From contig NZ_NFJL01000017.1 of NCBI RefSeq assembly GCF_002159835.1, forward strand, positions 1 to 64,000: a stretch of 64,000 bases of DNA, read 5' to 3'. How positions within the stretch are numbered: the first letter of the stretch is position 1; every line of letters starts with the position of its first letter. The stretch comes from Blautia sp. An249 (GTDB lineage Bacteria; Bacillota; Clostridia; Lachnospirales; Lachnospiraceae). The notes beneath the pieces are model-generated. The model saw only the letters and a list, made by a program, of their open reading frames with translations, was not told the DNA's origin and searched no databases. The position numbers and the translations under genes are program-made. This document shows positions 34,700-43,933 of the stretch, piece by piece.

Positions 34700-35244
34700 T
34701 TTGGGAAGATGTAAATTCCAGTTTTCACTTTAATCTCCCATTGAAAAATTAAATACCCATCGCCCACCACAGCGGCACACAAGCAGTAAGTCTGAAAAGA
34801 TTTGCTGCTTTTTTTTGCGCCCATTTTTGGAAGAACGGCACAGGCAGACCGTAGTAGTGATGAAAAAAGAAAAGTTTCATTTGGCATTTTCTGCTTCCGT
34901 CCGTAGAGGAAAGCAAACCCGCAGCGGGCAGAATGAGCCGCCTTGTTCGCTTTGTTTATGAAAAAATTTGCGGCACCCCCGAACAAATCCCGCCAAAATG
35001 AAATGGCATATAGAGAGATTTTTTCGGACGCGCCGCAAAACAGGGGGTAAAACCGCCCGAAAATCCGCGATAGGTAGAGAGTGTTTCTCGCAGAGCAAGT
35101 TTCTACCACAGTACCAAAATTCGCTTACCGCGCCTTTTGCCCCTGCGGGAAACTTGTTGGGGAGTGCCTTCCCCAAACCCTGCTATGGCGGCTTGCGCCG
35201 CTTATCCCCGCCGCGCTCATGCGGCAGGAAAGGAGGTCACGACC
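34700..35244 (+). mobile_element. Remnant of a mobilisable element, non-coding mobilisation region
   Basis: Non-coding stretch with base composition unlike its neighbours, leading into a mobC-like gene. It contains clusters of short inverted repeats, among them TTGGGGA/TCCCCAA around GTGCCT (35157-35176) and GAAACTTGTT-type motifs 15 bp earlier, a layout typical of an oriT upstream of relaxosome genes in clostridial conjugative transposons. The origin itself is inference. No relaxase or integrase gene is present. Reading frames across this stretch on both strands look spurious. Confidence 0.5.
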
Positions 35245-35466
35245 ATGCGAAAGAAATACAACACGTCCCACCGCAACCGCGTTGTGAAAACCCGGCTGTC
35301 CGAGGAAGAATACGCCGACTTCACAGAGCGGCTTGCCCCTTACGGTATCAGCCAGTCCGAGTTTCTCCGGCAGGCCATACGGCGCACTACCATACGCCCC
35401 GTTGTCCATGTGTCGGCGGTCAATGATGAACTGCTTGCCGCCGTCGGGAGCTTAGCGTTCTTTTGA
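35245..35466 (+). pseudogene. Truncated MobC-like relaxosome protein
   Basis: 73 residues with AAAGGAGG at the right distance. The sequence (HRNRVVKTRLSEEEYADFTE, YGISQSEFLRQAIRRTTIRP) matches the ribbon-helix-helix start of MobC-family plasmid mobilisation proteins, which normally continue past LLAAVGxL for 40 or more residues. Here the match stops at AAVGS and the frame ends LAFF-stop, at a change in base composition near 35455. The gene was cut by the event that removed the rest of the element. Confidence 0.75.
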
Positions 35467-35508
35467 TTCGAATCTGATTTGAGTATAAATCATGACCTAA
35501 GGGGAGAG

Positions 35509-36093
35509 TCAACAGGAAAACGTCTTTTCTATTTCTGAAGTAGTTATCAGCGCATCTCTCTGCAAATACTTTATCGCCTCCAGCGCATATTCGTGAGCTC
35601 TCGGGCTGGATCCTGCCACTGCGTCTGTCACCACTTTAATATGATAGTCATGCTGATGTGCGTCTACGGCAGTATAGTGAATACAGACATCCGTCAGACC
35701 TCCTATCAGATACAGGGTATCCACATGGAGGCCCTTCAGCAGAATTTCCAGATCCGTTCCGAAAAAAGCGCTGTAACGTCTCTTGGTAATCCGGTATTCC
35801 CCCTCAATGGGATACGTAAGTTCTGCATAGTCCGTATATGGGGAATTTTCCATACAGTGTATCCCTTCTGACCCATCCAGTTCCCGGCCGAAATCCACCA
35901 TATCTGCCCGGTGTACTTCTTTAATCTGGATGACGGGAAGTTTCTTTTTCCGGAAAATATCCAGCACCCGTTTTCCATTGCGAATACATTTCCACTCCGG
36001 CTGTTCCAGATTTTCTTCCCTTAACTCCATAAAGTCTTCCTGCTGAATATCAATCACAAGTAACGCGCAGTTCTTTTCTGAATTTGCTTCCAT
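35509..36093 (-). CDS. Isochorismatase-family cysteine hydrolase
   Basis: 194 residues. Catalytic residues visible: Asp in LLVIDIQQEDF, Lys in YRITKRRYSAFFGT and Cys in IGGLTDVCIHYTAVDAHQH. The family hydrolyses amides such as nicotinamide, ureidoacrylate or N-carbamoylsarcosine, or vinyl ethers. ATG 36093 is preferred because AAAGGAG is 11 nt upstream. It is the last gene on the strand of the TRAP transporter/aldolase group, 66 bp after it, so its substrate may derive from the same compound. Confidence 0.85.
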   Translation of the reverse strand: MEANSEKNCALLVIDIQQEDFMELREENLEQPEWKCIRNGKRVLDIFRKKKLPVIQIKEVHRADMVDFGRELDGSEGIHCMENSPYTDYAELTYPIEGEYRITKRRYSAFFGTDLEILLKGLHVDTLYLIGGLTDVCIHYTAVDAHQHDYHIKVVTDAVAGSSPRAHEYALEAIKYLQRDALITTSEIEKTFSC

Positions 36094-36159
36094 AAAAAAA
36101 TGTGCTCCTTTGTTTTTTCTTAGCATACCACAGCACGGAAGAAAAGAACAGGCCGCTTA

Positions 36160-37158
36160 TTATTCCACATTACATCCCATTTCTTTTAGTATTTCCTTTA
36201 GTTCTGCAATCTCTTCTTCCGGGATATTTTCCATTGGTCCCCTTGCAATCCCTGCCGGCATACCGCATAACTGCGCCGCCATTTTATTTGCCGCCTGATA
36301 ATAGGGCATATCTCCCGGAATCTGACTGGCGGGATGTAAAGCTGAAGGAATCCCGGAATGTTTTGCCGCCATACGGAAGACCCAGTTCCAGAACAGATTC
36401 ATCTTATCCGCCGCTGCCCGAACTTTCCCGGCATCTTTTTCAAGACCTGCATGATATAATTCTACCGCCAGATGAGGCGCATAATTCAGCATTTCTGTCA
36501 CAAATCCCCGGCAGTCACAAAAACACATAAACTGATACATGAAATGTCCCAGGCCGGCAAAGATCGCCATATCCTCCTTTGGAATATTCTGGAGCATCGT
36601 TAAAAAAGCCATAGGATTATTGGTGTTTTCTTTTAATCCAATAATATTTTCCACTTTTGCCAGTCTCTTTATCACAGGCATAGGAAGCCAGAGTTTACTG
36701 GCCGCAGGATTATTATAAATTGTTATTCCTATCTCTACGGCATCTGCAACGGATTCAAAGTGTCGGATAACCCCTTCCTCTGTCGGCATGGTATAGTATG
36801 GGGGAATCACTAAAAGCGCATCTGCCCCTGCACTCTGTGCATATTTTGACATTTCAATTGTGTTTTTCGTTCCGGCTCTTCCGGTTCCTATCATGACTGG
36901 AAATCTGCCATTTACTTCCTGGGTCACCACATCAATTACCTGTCTGTTCTCCTCTTCAGACATCGCGTAAAACTCTCCTGTAGTTCCAAGAGCAAGAAAT
37001 ACCACATCTTCCCCCTCCAGTACCGGATTTTGCGTGACCATCCGGATACTGGTTTTTAAGGCCGGAATGTCCAGATTTCCGGCAGAATCAAACGGTGTCA
37101 GAGACAGATGGAAGATTCCTTTGATATGCTTTTTCATTTCCTGTGGATTCATTGACAT
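36160..37158 (-). CDS. DapA-family class I aldolase/lyase
   Basis: 332-residue pyruvate-type Schiff-base aldolase of the dihydrodipicolinate synthase/N-acetylneuraminate lyase superfamily. Schiff-base Lys in IIGLKENTNNP and the Tyr in IYNNPAA are present, as is LGTTGEFYAMSEEE. It is larger than DapA (about 290), and its place in a TRAP operon with a 2-hydroxyacid dehydrogenase points to sugar-acid or keto-acid catabolism rather than lysine synthesis. It starts 21 bp after the dehydrogenase gene. Substrate unknown. Confidence 0.85.
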   Translation of the reverse strand: MSMNPQEMKKHIKGIFHLSLTPFDSAGNLDIPALKTSIRMVTQNPVLEGEDVVFLALGTTGEFYAMSEEENRQVIDVVTQEVNGRFPVMIGTGRAGTKNTIEMSKYAQSAGADALLVIPPYYTMPTEEGVIRHFESVADAVEIGITIYNNPAASKLWLPMPVIKRLAKVENIIGLKENTNNPMAFLTMLQNIPKEDMAIFAGLGHFMYQFMCFCDCRGFVTEMLNYAPHLAVELYHAGLEKDAGKVRAAADKMNLFWNWVFRMAAKHSGIPSALHPASQIPGDMPYYQAANKMAAQLCGMPAGIARGPMENIPEEEIAELKEILKEMGCNVE

Positions 37159-37179
37159 TTTCTATTCCTCCTTTTTTTC

Positions 37180-38133
37180 TTATACTAAACGGTTCTTCAA
37201 TGGTCGTTGATTTATAAAATTCATTACATTTTCAAATGAGATGAAAGACAACCGTCTGGCACTGTCTACCGTACAGGCGCCCAGATGGGGAGTAAATACG
37301 GCCTCTTTTAAAAGAGCCAGACTGGGATCCGGAGGTTCTTTTTGAAATACATCTACGGCCGCTCCCCGAATCTGCCCTTCTTTCAGCGCTTTCTTCAGAG
37401 CTGCTTCATCTACCAGCTCTCCTCTTGCTGTATTTATAAGATAGGCAGAGGCTTTCATTCTCTGAAATGCTTCTTCGTTTATCAGATGTCTGGTAGTTTC
37501 TGTAACCGGAATATGAAGAGACAGAAAGTCCGCTGTTTCTAACAGAGTTTCAAAGTCTGCCGGATAAACTTCTTCCCTTTTCAGTTCTTCCCCGGAAACC
37601 CATGGATCGCAGGCATACACCTTCATTCCGAATCCACGGGCAATCTTTGCCACACGCCTTCCGATGTTTCCATATCCTATCAGGCCCAGATTTTTTCCGG
37701 AAAGCTCACAGCCCATAAAAAGGTTCCAGACCTGGTTATGTACTTCCCTGTCTCCCCTGGCAATTCCTCTGCATGCTGCCAGTATCAGACCCATTGTAAG
37801 TTCCGCCACACTCTGCGCATTCTCTCCCTTTGCGTAAGTTACTGCGATTCCCCTTTTCTTTGCCGCCTCTAAATCAATATTGTCATAACCGGCTCCATGT
37901 TTAATAATCAGTTTCAGGTCTGGGGCTGCGTCCATAATCTCTTCATCCACACGGTCAACTCCCACAATATAGATTTGAACATCCCTCAACAGACTCTTTC
38001 TCTGTTCCCGGGAAGGCTCCTGATCCGCGGACACCTGTTCTGTCACCTGGATACCTTCTTCTCTCAGCCAGTCTCCTAAATCCGGGAAAGCCTGATAAAA
38101 ACTTTTCCCCAAAGAAATCAGTACTTTCAACAT
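37180..38133 (-). CDS. D-2-hydroxyacid dehydrogenase (NAD-dependent)
   Basis: 317 residues of the phosphoglycerate dehydrogenase-like family. The dinucleotide fold shows GLIGYGNIGRRVAKIA; catalytic Arg in NTARGELVDE, Glu in VFQKEPPDP and His in FTPHLGACT are all present. The start is ATG 38133, with GGGAGG seven nt upstream; a longer frame to 38202 runs into dctM. No ACT domain, so not a feedback-regulated serine enzyme. It lies 14 bp after dctM, so it should oxidise or reduce the imported acid or its product. Confidence 0.9.
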   Translation of the reverse strand: MLKVLISLGKSFYQAFPDLGDWLREEGIQVTEQVSADQEPSREQRKSLLRDVQIYIVGVDRVDEEIMDAAPDLKLIIKHGAGYDNIDLEAAKKRGIAVTYAKGENAQSVAELTMGLILAACRGIARGDREVHNQVWNLFMGCELSGKNLGLIGYGNIGRRVAKIARGFGMKVYACDPWVSGEELKREEVYPADFETLLETADFLSLHIPVTETTRHLINEEAFQRMKASAYLINTARGELVDEAALKKALKEGQIRGAAVDVFQKEPPDPSLALLKEAVFTPHLGACTVDSARRLSFISFENVMNFINQRPLKNRLV

Positions 38134-38147
38134 TCTTCCTCCCTTCT

Positions 38148-39437
38148 TTACAAAAATCCAAATGTCTCCGGCAGAATCAGAGTAATTGCCGGAAACAGAC
38201 AAACCAAAGCAAGCGCTGCAAAAGAGAGAATTAAAAACGGAACTAAAGCTTTCACCACTTCTTCGAATTTTCGTTTTCCCACAGCCGTTGCGGAATAGAG
38301 GACTACTCCTACAGGCGGAGTAATTAAACCAAGCGTCAGATTCATCAGCATAATTACGGCAAAGTGTACGGGATGTATTCCAACCTCGTACATAATAGGC
38401 GCCAGAATCGGTGCAAAAAGAATAATAGCAGCTCCTGTATCCATGAACATCCCAACAGCCAGCAGAAATAGATTAATTAAAAACAAAAGCAGATATTTGT
38501 TATCTGAAATTTCCAGCAGCATCGATGCAATCTGTTCCGGTACCCGTTCCATCCCCATAATCCATGCAAACACCGAAGCAAAAGAAATAATCAGAAAAAT
38601 ATTCGCCATCTGATGCGCCACTCCTCCAAGTGCCTTCTTAAAATCTTTCAAATGATAATTACGGTATACAAAGATTCCCAGAATCAGGGAATATACGCAT
38701 GCAATATTCGCAGATTCTGTGGCCGTAAACCATCCGCCCAATACGCCTCCGATAATAATAAGAGGCATTCCCAACGTGATTATTCCGTTTAAAAGAATTG
38801 ATTTTTTCTCTTTCCAGCCTGTTTTTTCCTGACATGCCGGAAAATTCTTCTTATCCCTTACAGAAATAATATATAAAATCTGCGCCAGCCCCAGCATAAC
38901 TCCGGGAAGCAGACCTGCCAGAAACAATGCTCCCACAGAAAGTCCCATAACGCTTGCATAAAGCACTGCAATATTACTTGGCGGAATCAGCGGACTTTGC
39001 AGAGAAGAAGCTGCCGTAAGGGCACATGAAAAATTAGGTTCATACCCTTCTTCATCCATGGCATCCATCTCCACTTTTCCCAATGCTGCAATATCTCCCA
39101 GAGCCGTACCGGAAACACTTCCGAATACCATACTTACAATCACATTTACATAAGCCAGCCCTCCGCGGAATCTGCCTACAAATAATTTTACAAAGCGAAA
39201 CAGTTTACCGGATATATCTGCATGAACCATAATATCTGCAGCCAGAAGGAAAAACGGGATAGCAAGAAGCTGAAACTGATTCAAACCCTCATACAGACGA
39301 TTTGGTATTACAGATATATAAGAAACATTGGTAATTAAAATATAAATAAACGATGTAATCCCCATAGAATAAGAAATAGGAATTCCTGCCAGAATCAGAA
39401 CTACTAAAAGAAGCATAATTCCCAAAAACTGTCCCAT
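38148..39437 (-). CDS. dctM: TRAP transporter large membrane subunit
   Basis: 429 residues with 11-12 membrane spans, DctM-type: MVFGSVSGTALGDIAALGKV (the SGSA-like site in the first half), SSLQSPLIPPSNIAVLYASV and GLITPPVGVVLYSAT as inverted-repeat hairpins that bind substrate and sodium. It works with DctQ (4 bp upstream) and the DctP binding protein. TRAP systems import C4-dicarboxylates, sialic acid, 2,3-diketogulonate and other acids using a sodium gradient. Confidence 0.93.
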   Translation of the reverse strand: MGQFLGIMLLLVVLILAGIPISYSMGITSFIYILITNVSYISVIPNRLYEGLNQFQLLAIPFFLLAADIMVHADISGKLFRFVKLFVGRFRGGLAYVNVIVSMVFGSVSGTALGDIAALGKVEMDAMDEEGYEPNFSCALTAASSLQSPLIPPSNIAVLYASVMGLSVGALFLAGLLPGVMLGLAQILYIISVRDKKNFPACQEKTGWKEKKSILLNGIITLGMPLIIIGGVLGGWFTATESANIACVYSLILGIFVYRNYHLKDFKKALGGVAHQMANIFLIISFASVFAWIMGMERVPEQIASMLLEISDNKYLLLFLINLFLLAVGMFMDTGAAIILFAPILAPIMYEVGIHPVHFAVIMLMNLTLGLITPPVGVVLYSATAVGKRKFEEVVKALVPFLILSFAALALVCLFPAITLILPETFGFL

Positions 39438-39441
39438 CCTG

Positions 39442-39954
39442 TCATCCTCCTTTCTGTTCTGCTTTTACCGCCAGCAATGTATCTGTGATTTTCCAGAGAA
39501 GCTGAATAGAAATCATCAGGCTCCCAAATAAAATACTGGATTTGGGAATAAACATACGAATACGAAGTGCCGGCGAAAATTCACTCAGACTATACTGTAA
39601 CTGAGTCACTGAAACTGCAAAAACAATCAGCATAAACAAAAGCATAATTGCCTGTATCAGCAAATCCAGCCCCCATCTTGTTTTCTTCGGTAATCGGTCA
39701 ATCAGAAAAGTGACGGATGAGTTCTCCCCGCTTCGAATTAACATGCTTGCCCCTAAAAATGCCAGCCAAATCATGCAATATCTGGCCGTCTCCTCCGTCC
39801 AGGCAATCGAACCAGAAAAAACGTAACGTCCCAGAACCTGATAGAAAACCGACAGAAACATCAGGATCGTTAATATGCAGCAAATGGTTCCGACTATCTC
39901 ATCAATAATTTCCGATATTTCATCCAGTTTTGTTCTAAATGATGCAGGCTTCAT
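39442..39954 (-). CDS. dctQ: TRAP transporter small membrane subunit
   Basis: 170 residues with four membrane helices, the DctQ pattern (AWTEETARYCMIWLAFLGAS is the conserved motif between helices 2 and 3). It pairs with DctM. I prefer ATG 39954, six nt after GGGGG, over ATG 39960 which nearly touches it. It follows dctP by 29 bp. Confidence 0.9.
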   Translation of the reverse strand: MKPASFRTKLDEISEIIDEIVGTICCILTILMFLSVFYQVLGRYVFSGSIAWTEETARYCMIWLAFLGASMLIRSGENSSVTFLIDRLPKKTRWGLDLLIQAIMLLFMLIVFAVSVTQLQYSLSEFSPALRIRMFIPKSSILFGSLMISIQLLWKITDTLLAVKAEQKGG

Positions 39955-39983
39955 AAACATCCCCCATTTCTTTCCTTCCCTGA

Positions 39984-41201
39984 TCAGGGTTCCCTTTTCT
40001 CCTTCACTTTTTTCATATCTCTTTGATATTTTTTCCCAATTACCAGCACGGTCAGTACCAGCAAAACAATAATTACCAGATAAGGCACTACATTTGCCTG
40101 ACTGACTTTCAGATTCTGTGTTTCTTCTCCGGTATCTTCTGACGACTCTGCTGTCTTTGTCAGCGCTTCCTGAAATTCTGCCACATCCTCTTCCCCCAGT
40201 TCACTTATCAGCCATTTTGTAACTGGTTCCTGTGCAATTTTAAAGCTCTCTCTTTCCGAATCATTGGGAGTATAAATCTCCACTCCCTTCTCCTCTAAAA
40301 ATTCAAGGGCAATCCCTTCTGTGGATGTAATCGTTCCTCTGGCTGCTGTCTGTGCCATTTCTCCTCCTTCCAGTACAACAGCCTGCAAATCTTCCGGCAG
40401 AGAGCGGAGCCACTTCTCGTTTACGATTAAAAATGCCGGGGAAATTGAATGGCCGTCCAGACTGTAATACTTCTGCTGTTCATAGATAGAATTATCCAGC
40501 ATAACCAGAGGTGCATTTTCCTGGCCATCCACAACTCCTGTCTGGAGGGCGGAATATAATTCACTGAAAGCCATTCCTGTGGGTACTGCACCAAATGTTT
40601 CCAGTGTTGTAATATAAGCCGCGCTTTGCATACAACGGATTTTTAATCCTTTTAAATCTTCCGCTGTATGAATCTGTCGTATGTTATTGGAAAAATTCCG
40701 AAAACCTCCATTATCAAATCCGGCGATTATTCTTACGCCTGTTTTGGCAGCAATCTCTTCATACATCTTCTCCATATAAGGTCCATCCAGAAAATCATAA
40801 AATTCTGCCCGGTCGTCAAAGGCATATGGAAGAGAAAACATTTGAATCTCCGGATAATAATTAGACAAATCGGAATCACCTGCAGTACTGCATTCAATCA
40901 CTCCCTGCATACACTGCAGTAAAATTTCTGATGCATTTCCCAAAGAACTGTTCGTATAAATGTTTACTTCAATCTGTCCATTAGATGCAGATTCCACATA
41001 ATTCTTAAAAGCTAACTGGGCTGCATAGTTGAAATTCATAACTGTATTTTGGCCAATCGCAGTATACTCTGTGGAACTGCAGGCCAGACGAATAGAATAC
41101 CTGGGTTCCTCTTTTGCTGCTCCCACTGGTATGGCACATACTGCTGCAAGTACAGCCCCCACAAGGAACGATATTAACCGGTTTCTGAAAACTTTGCTCA
41201 T
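39984..41201 (-). CDS. dctP: TRAP transporter substrate-binding protein with C-terminal membrane anchor
   Basis: 405 residues. A signal peptide (about 1-28, ending VGAA) precedes a DctP/DctP-family solute-binding domain with the conserved arginine region FRNFSNNIRQIHTAEDLKGL, LKIRCMQSAAYITTLETFGA and YSALQTGVVDGQENAP. There is no proper lipobox. After about residue 350 come an acidic linker and a clear membrane helix VVPYLVIIVLLVLTVLVIG followed by a basic tail, which would tether the binding protein at its C terminus. That is unusual for TRAP systems, where the protein is normally free or lipid-anchored. Confidence 0.9.
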   Translation of the reverse strand: MSKVFRNRLISFLVGAVLAAVCAIPVGAAKEEPRYSIRLACSSTEYTAIGQNTVMNFNYAAQLAFKNYVESASNGQIEVNIYTNSSLGNASEILLQCMQGVIECSTAGDSDLSNYYPEIQMFSLPYAFDDRAEFYDFLDGPYMEKMYEEIAAKTGVRIIAGFDNGGFRNFSNNIRQIHTAEDLKGLKIRCMQSAAYITTLETFGAVPTGMAFSELYSALQTGVVDGQENAPLVMLDNSIYEQQKYYSLDGHSISPAFLIVNEKWLRSLPEDLQAVVLEGGEMAQTAARGTITSTEGIALEFLEEKGVEIYTPNDSERESFKIAQEPVTKWLISELGEEDVAEFQEALTKTAESSEDTGEETQNLKVSQANVVPYLVIIVLLVLTVLVIGKKYQRDMKKVKEKREP

Positions 41202-41216
41202 AAACCCTCTCCTTTC

Positions 41217-41232
41217 TGTCTGATGTCAGACA
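41217..41232. promoter_or_regulatory. GntR operator before dctP
   Basis: TGTCTGATGTCAGACA is a perfect palindrome with 7-bp arms, 16 bp before the dctP ATG. A related site, TGTCTGATATGTGACA, lies at 42034-42049 before gntR; they share TGTCTGAT and the GACA end. The two probably bind the neighbouring GntR regulator. A 12-bp hairpin (41259-41289, ATGGAAATCTCC/GGAGATTTCCAT) follows gntR and may end part of its transcripts. Confidence 0.7.
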
Positions 41233-41300
41233 TGTTAATGTAATAAAATATTCCTTTAATGGAAATCTCCAGACAAAGGAGATTTCCATCCTGTTCTCTT

Positions 41301-41996
41301 TTATTTCGCAATCTGCAGCAGTTTCTCTATATCTGCCACCACTTCATAAATGTGCTCTCTCATTACCTCCTGTGCAAGCTCTGCATCCTGCTCCTTCATC
41401 GCCTCTATGATTCTTCTGTGCCCTTCAGCCGCTTTCTCGAAATATTTGGTAAAAACAAAGCCCTTAATCCTGTATTCCGTATAAGTACTTTCAAATTTCC
41501 GGTACATATCCTCCAGCAAGACCATATCGGCAGTTTCCACAATGAGCCGGTGAAATGCCTCGTCATATTCCAGTCTTGCGGAAAGATCGGTTGAGCTTGT
41601 GGATTCATATGCCTGATTAATTGCAGTTAATTTTGTAATCGTGTCTTCTGTAGCCTTTACCGCAGCTTTCCGGACAGCCAGACACTCCAGCGCTTCCCTG
41701 ATTTCTACCAGATTTTCAAAAGTTTCTGTCTGAGAATGATACCATTGCTCCATTTTTTTTGTCTGGGCTTCTCCAGATAAAACAAAACTCCCTTTTCCTT
41801 TCACAATCTGGATTAAATTCTCTGCCTGAAGCATTTTTAACGCCTCCCTTACAGAAGAACGCCCCACCGAATACTCTGCGGCCAGCATTTTCTCACTGGG
41901 AAGTTTCCCACCGGCCTCATATTCTCCATTTTCTATTCTTTTTTTCAGATTCTCAACTAAATAAGAAGCAACTGAATTCCATGAACTGTATTTCAT
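41301..41996 (-). CDS. GntR-family regulator, FadR subfamily
   Basis: 231 residues: winged helix (LPSEKMLAAEYSVGRSSVRE, LKMLQAENLIQIVKGKGSFV) and a helical FCD ligand domain with metal-binding His in YDEAFHRLIVE and GHRRIIEAM. ATG 41996 is used because AAGGAGAT lies before it; the frame to 42086 is longer but unsupported. The FCD class often senses hydroxy or sugar acids, in keeping with the TRAP operon downstream. Likely repressor of itself and the transporter through the palindromes at 42034 and 41217. Confidence 0.9.
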   Translation of the reverse strand: MKYSSWNSVASYLVENLKKRIENGEYEAGGKLPSEKMLAAEYSVGRSSVREALKMLQAENLIQIVKGKGSFVLSGEAQTKKMEQWYHSQTETFENLVEIREALECLAVRKAAVKATEDTITKLTAINQAYESTSSTDLSARLEYDEAFHRLIVETADMVLLEDMYRKFESTYTEYRIKGFVFTKYFEKAAEGHRRIIEAMKEQDAELAQEVMREHIYEVVADIEKLLQIAK

Positions 41997-42198
41997 CTGG
42001 TATCTCCTTCTGATAGTGTCTTTCGTTTTCACTTGTCTGATATGTGACACCTCTCTTATACGTATAATACTACCAGATTTCGACAAAAATCAAGATTTAA
42101 ATCTTACAAAATTTTTGATTTTATTTTATGCATTATTTTTCAGCAAAGCTTATTTCCATTTACTGCCGGTTTAAACTTTTACTTCAGGTAAAAGAAAA

Positions 42199-42226
42199 CC
42201 GCTGCGGAGCACTTTCCCCGCAGCGG
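42199..42226 (-). terminator. Terminator of the PepSY gene
   Basis: Perfect 9-bp stem CCGCTGCGG/CCGCAGCGG with a 10-nt loop, followed on the minus strand by TTTTCTTTTA. Confidence 0.85.
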
Positions 42227-42236
42227 ACTGTTTCCT

Positions 42237-42800
42237 TCAATCGTCCATATCCTCTTCTTCCCAGCTTAAAATCTTTCCTGTTTCTGCATCAATTTCAAAT
42301 TCGTATTCCATATTCTTATATAAAATATCTCCCTCGTAAATCCACTTTCCGTCATCCCGGTCTAACTTCATGTAAAGTTTCTTCTCCGATGCTCCCGGAA
42401 CTTTCTTTAATACGATTTTCTGTACTTCTGACTCTGAAAGAATTTCCTCTCTGACTTCCTTTGAGGTCAGAAAATCATCTTCGATTTCAAAATCTTTAGA
42501 TAAAATCTTCCCGGTTTTTGCGTCAATTTCGTAATCGTATTCCTTTTCACCGGCATAGAATTCCACTTCGTAGTAAAGCTGTCCGTCGTCATAGTCCAGT
42601 TTGACTCTGGATTTGTCAATCTCTTTTTCTTTCAGATCAGCGTCTTTTCTGGCCGTCTCCAGGGCTTTTTCCTCTGTCAGCTCTGCCTCTTTCTGAATGT
42701 TCCTGATTTTTGCCGCGTTTACGGAAACACCTCCCGCTGCTGTCAGAACCATCGCTGCTGCTAAAATCCCTGCCATTGCTTTTAATTTTCTATTTTTCAT
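42237..42800 (-). CDS. Secreted PepSY-domain protein
   Basis: 187 residues: signal peptide (about 1-27, ending VSVNA), then two PepSY repeats, each ending in the same pattern (YYEVEFYAGEKEYDYEIDAK-TGKIL and IYEGDILYKNMEYEFEIDAE-TGKIL). The protein is very acidic and Lys-rich. PepSY domains inhibit or shield secreted proteases or bind at the cell wall. I use ATG 42800, eight nt after GGAGG; ATG 42806 is only two nt away. It has its own terminator and lies 83 bp past the LCP gene, so it may be a separate unit. Confidence 0.85.
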   Translation of the reverse strand: MKNRKLKAMAGILAAAMVLTAAGGVSVNAAKIRNIQKEAELTEEKALETARKDADLKEKEIDKSRVKLDYDDGQLYYEVEFYAGEKEYDYEIDAKTGKILSKDFEIEDDFLTSKEVREEILSESEVQKIVLKKVPGASEKKLYMKLDRDDGKWIYEGDILYKNMEYEFEIDAETGKILSWEEEDMDD

Positions 42801-42889
42801 GTTCATTTCCTCCTTAACATTTCTCTTTGTTTTTTGTTAAGGCTATTATAAAAAAGGAAAATTAAAACCAGATTAAAATATTTCATTTT

Positions 42890-43893
42890 TTAATTTCCAT
42901 ACAACTGATTTTTCAGATAGTCCTGGTTTACCTTCAAATCCGGTACCAATACCATCATTCCCCGTATCACGGCAGGGGTATAACCTCCGTCTACAGGAAC
43001 CCGGTAACTGTCTACAGAACGGGCACCTGTCTGAAATACTTCCAGCGCATATCCCAGAATCTGGGAAGTACTCATATCTGTGGTCAGATAAGGAATCAGG
43101 CTGTTCACCGTATTCATAATAGTTGCAATATCCGCATTCTTGAATTTATCAAATACTGCTGTCAGCACCCTTCTCTGGCGTTCTGTCCGCTCATAGTCCG
43201 CATTTCCCACAGAACGGATCCGGCTGTATCTCAGGGCCTGTTCCCCGTTTAAGTGGTTTGCTCCCTCCTTTAAAGAAGGATCGTTTAAATAAGCTGCCTC
43301 CGCCTGGTTCAGCGTAATGTCTACTCCGCCCAAAGTATCGATGCATCCCACAAATCCTTCAAAATCCACTTCCACATTTCCGTCTACGGATATTCCGAAA
43401 TTTTTCTGCAGGGTTTCATCCAGCAGCGACATTCCGCCAAAGGCATAGGCCGCGTTCAGCCGGTTATCACTGTAGCCGGGAATCTGCACATACAAATCAC
43501 GCATAAAAGAGGTCATAGATAATTTCTTTGTCTCTTTATTAATGGTCACAAGGATCATGGAGTCAGAACGCTGCCGGCTCTCGCCCTCCCGTCTGTCCTG
43601 CCCAATGAGAAGGATATTAACCACTTCCTTGTCTTTCATCACATCCGGATCGGCACCTTCCCAGGTAATCTGAGACTCTTCCATCTCTGTGACATTCTCA
43701 GGAATATCCTCGTCTGTCTCAAAAGATTCCTTAGAAGGATCAATTCTTTCTTCCTGGCTGGTATCTACTTTTTCAATGGAGCCCACCTTGTAAAAGACAT
43801 AGCCGTACAGAATTCCGGCTGTGAGAACCAGAAGGGGGCCAGGATAATCAGCAGAATTTTTATCGCTAAGGGTACTTTTCTCTTTCTTTTCAT
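42890..43893 (-). pseudogene. LCP (LytR-CpsA-Psr) family protein, frameshifted
   Basis: The C-terminal 298 residues are a complete LCP domain (VVNILLIGQDRREGESRQRS, DSMILVTINKETKKLSMTSF with MRDLYVQIPG, LNGEQALRYSRIRSVGNADY, ERTERQRRVL). These enzymes attach teichoic acids or capsule to peptidoglycan. The natural start is ATG 43893, which encodes MKRKRKVPLAIKILLIILAP, the cytoplasmic tail and membrane helix. After the C-tract at 43834-43838 (five bases) the frame is lost; one more base would give LAPLLVLTAGILYGYVFYKV running straight into GSIEKVDTS. It is either phase variation, a real mutation or a sequencing error in the homopolymer. Last gene of the 13-kb string. Confidence 0.85.
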
Positions 43894-43933
43894 CTCATCA
43901 CCTCTTTCTGCCAGGCTTTTGGCCTGGGTTTCC

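Noticed and set aside
34654-35109. 151-codon reading frame on the minus strand across the mobilisation region
   Set aside because: Composition and motifs look random, there is no ribosome site, and it covers repeat-rich DNA upstream of mobC; treated as non-coding.
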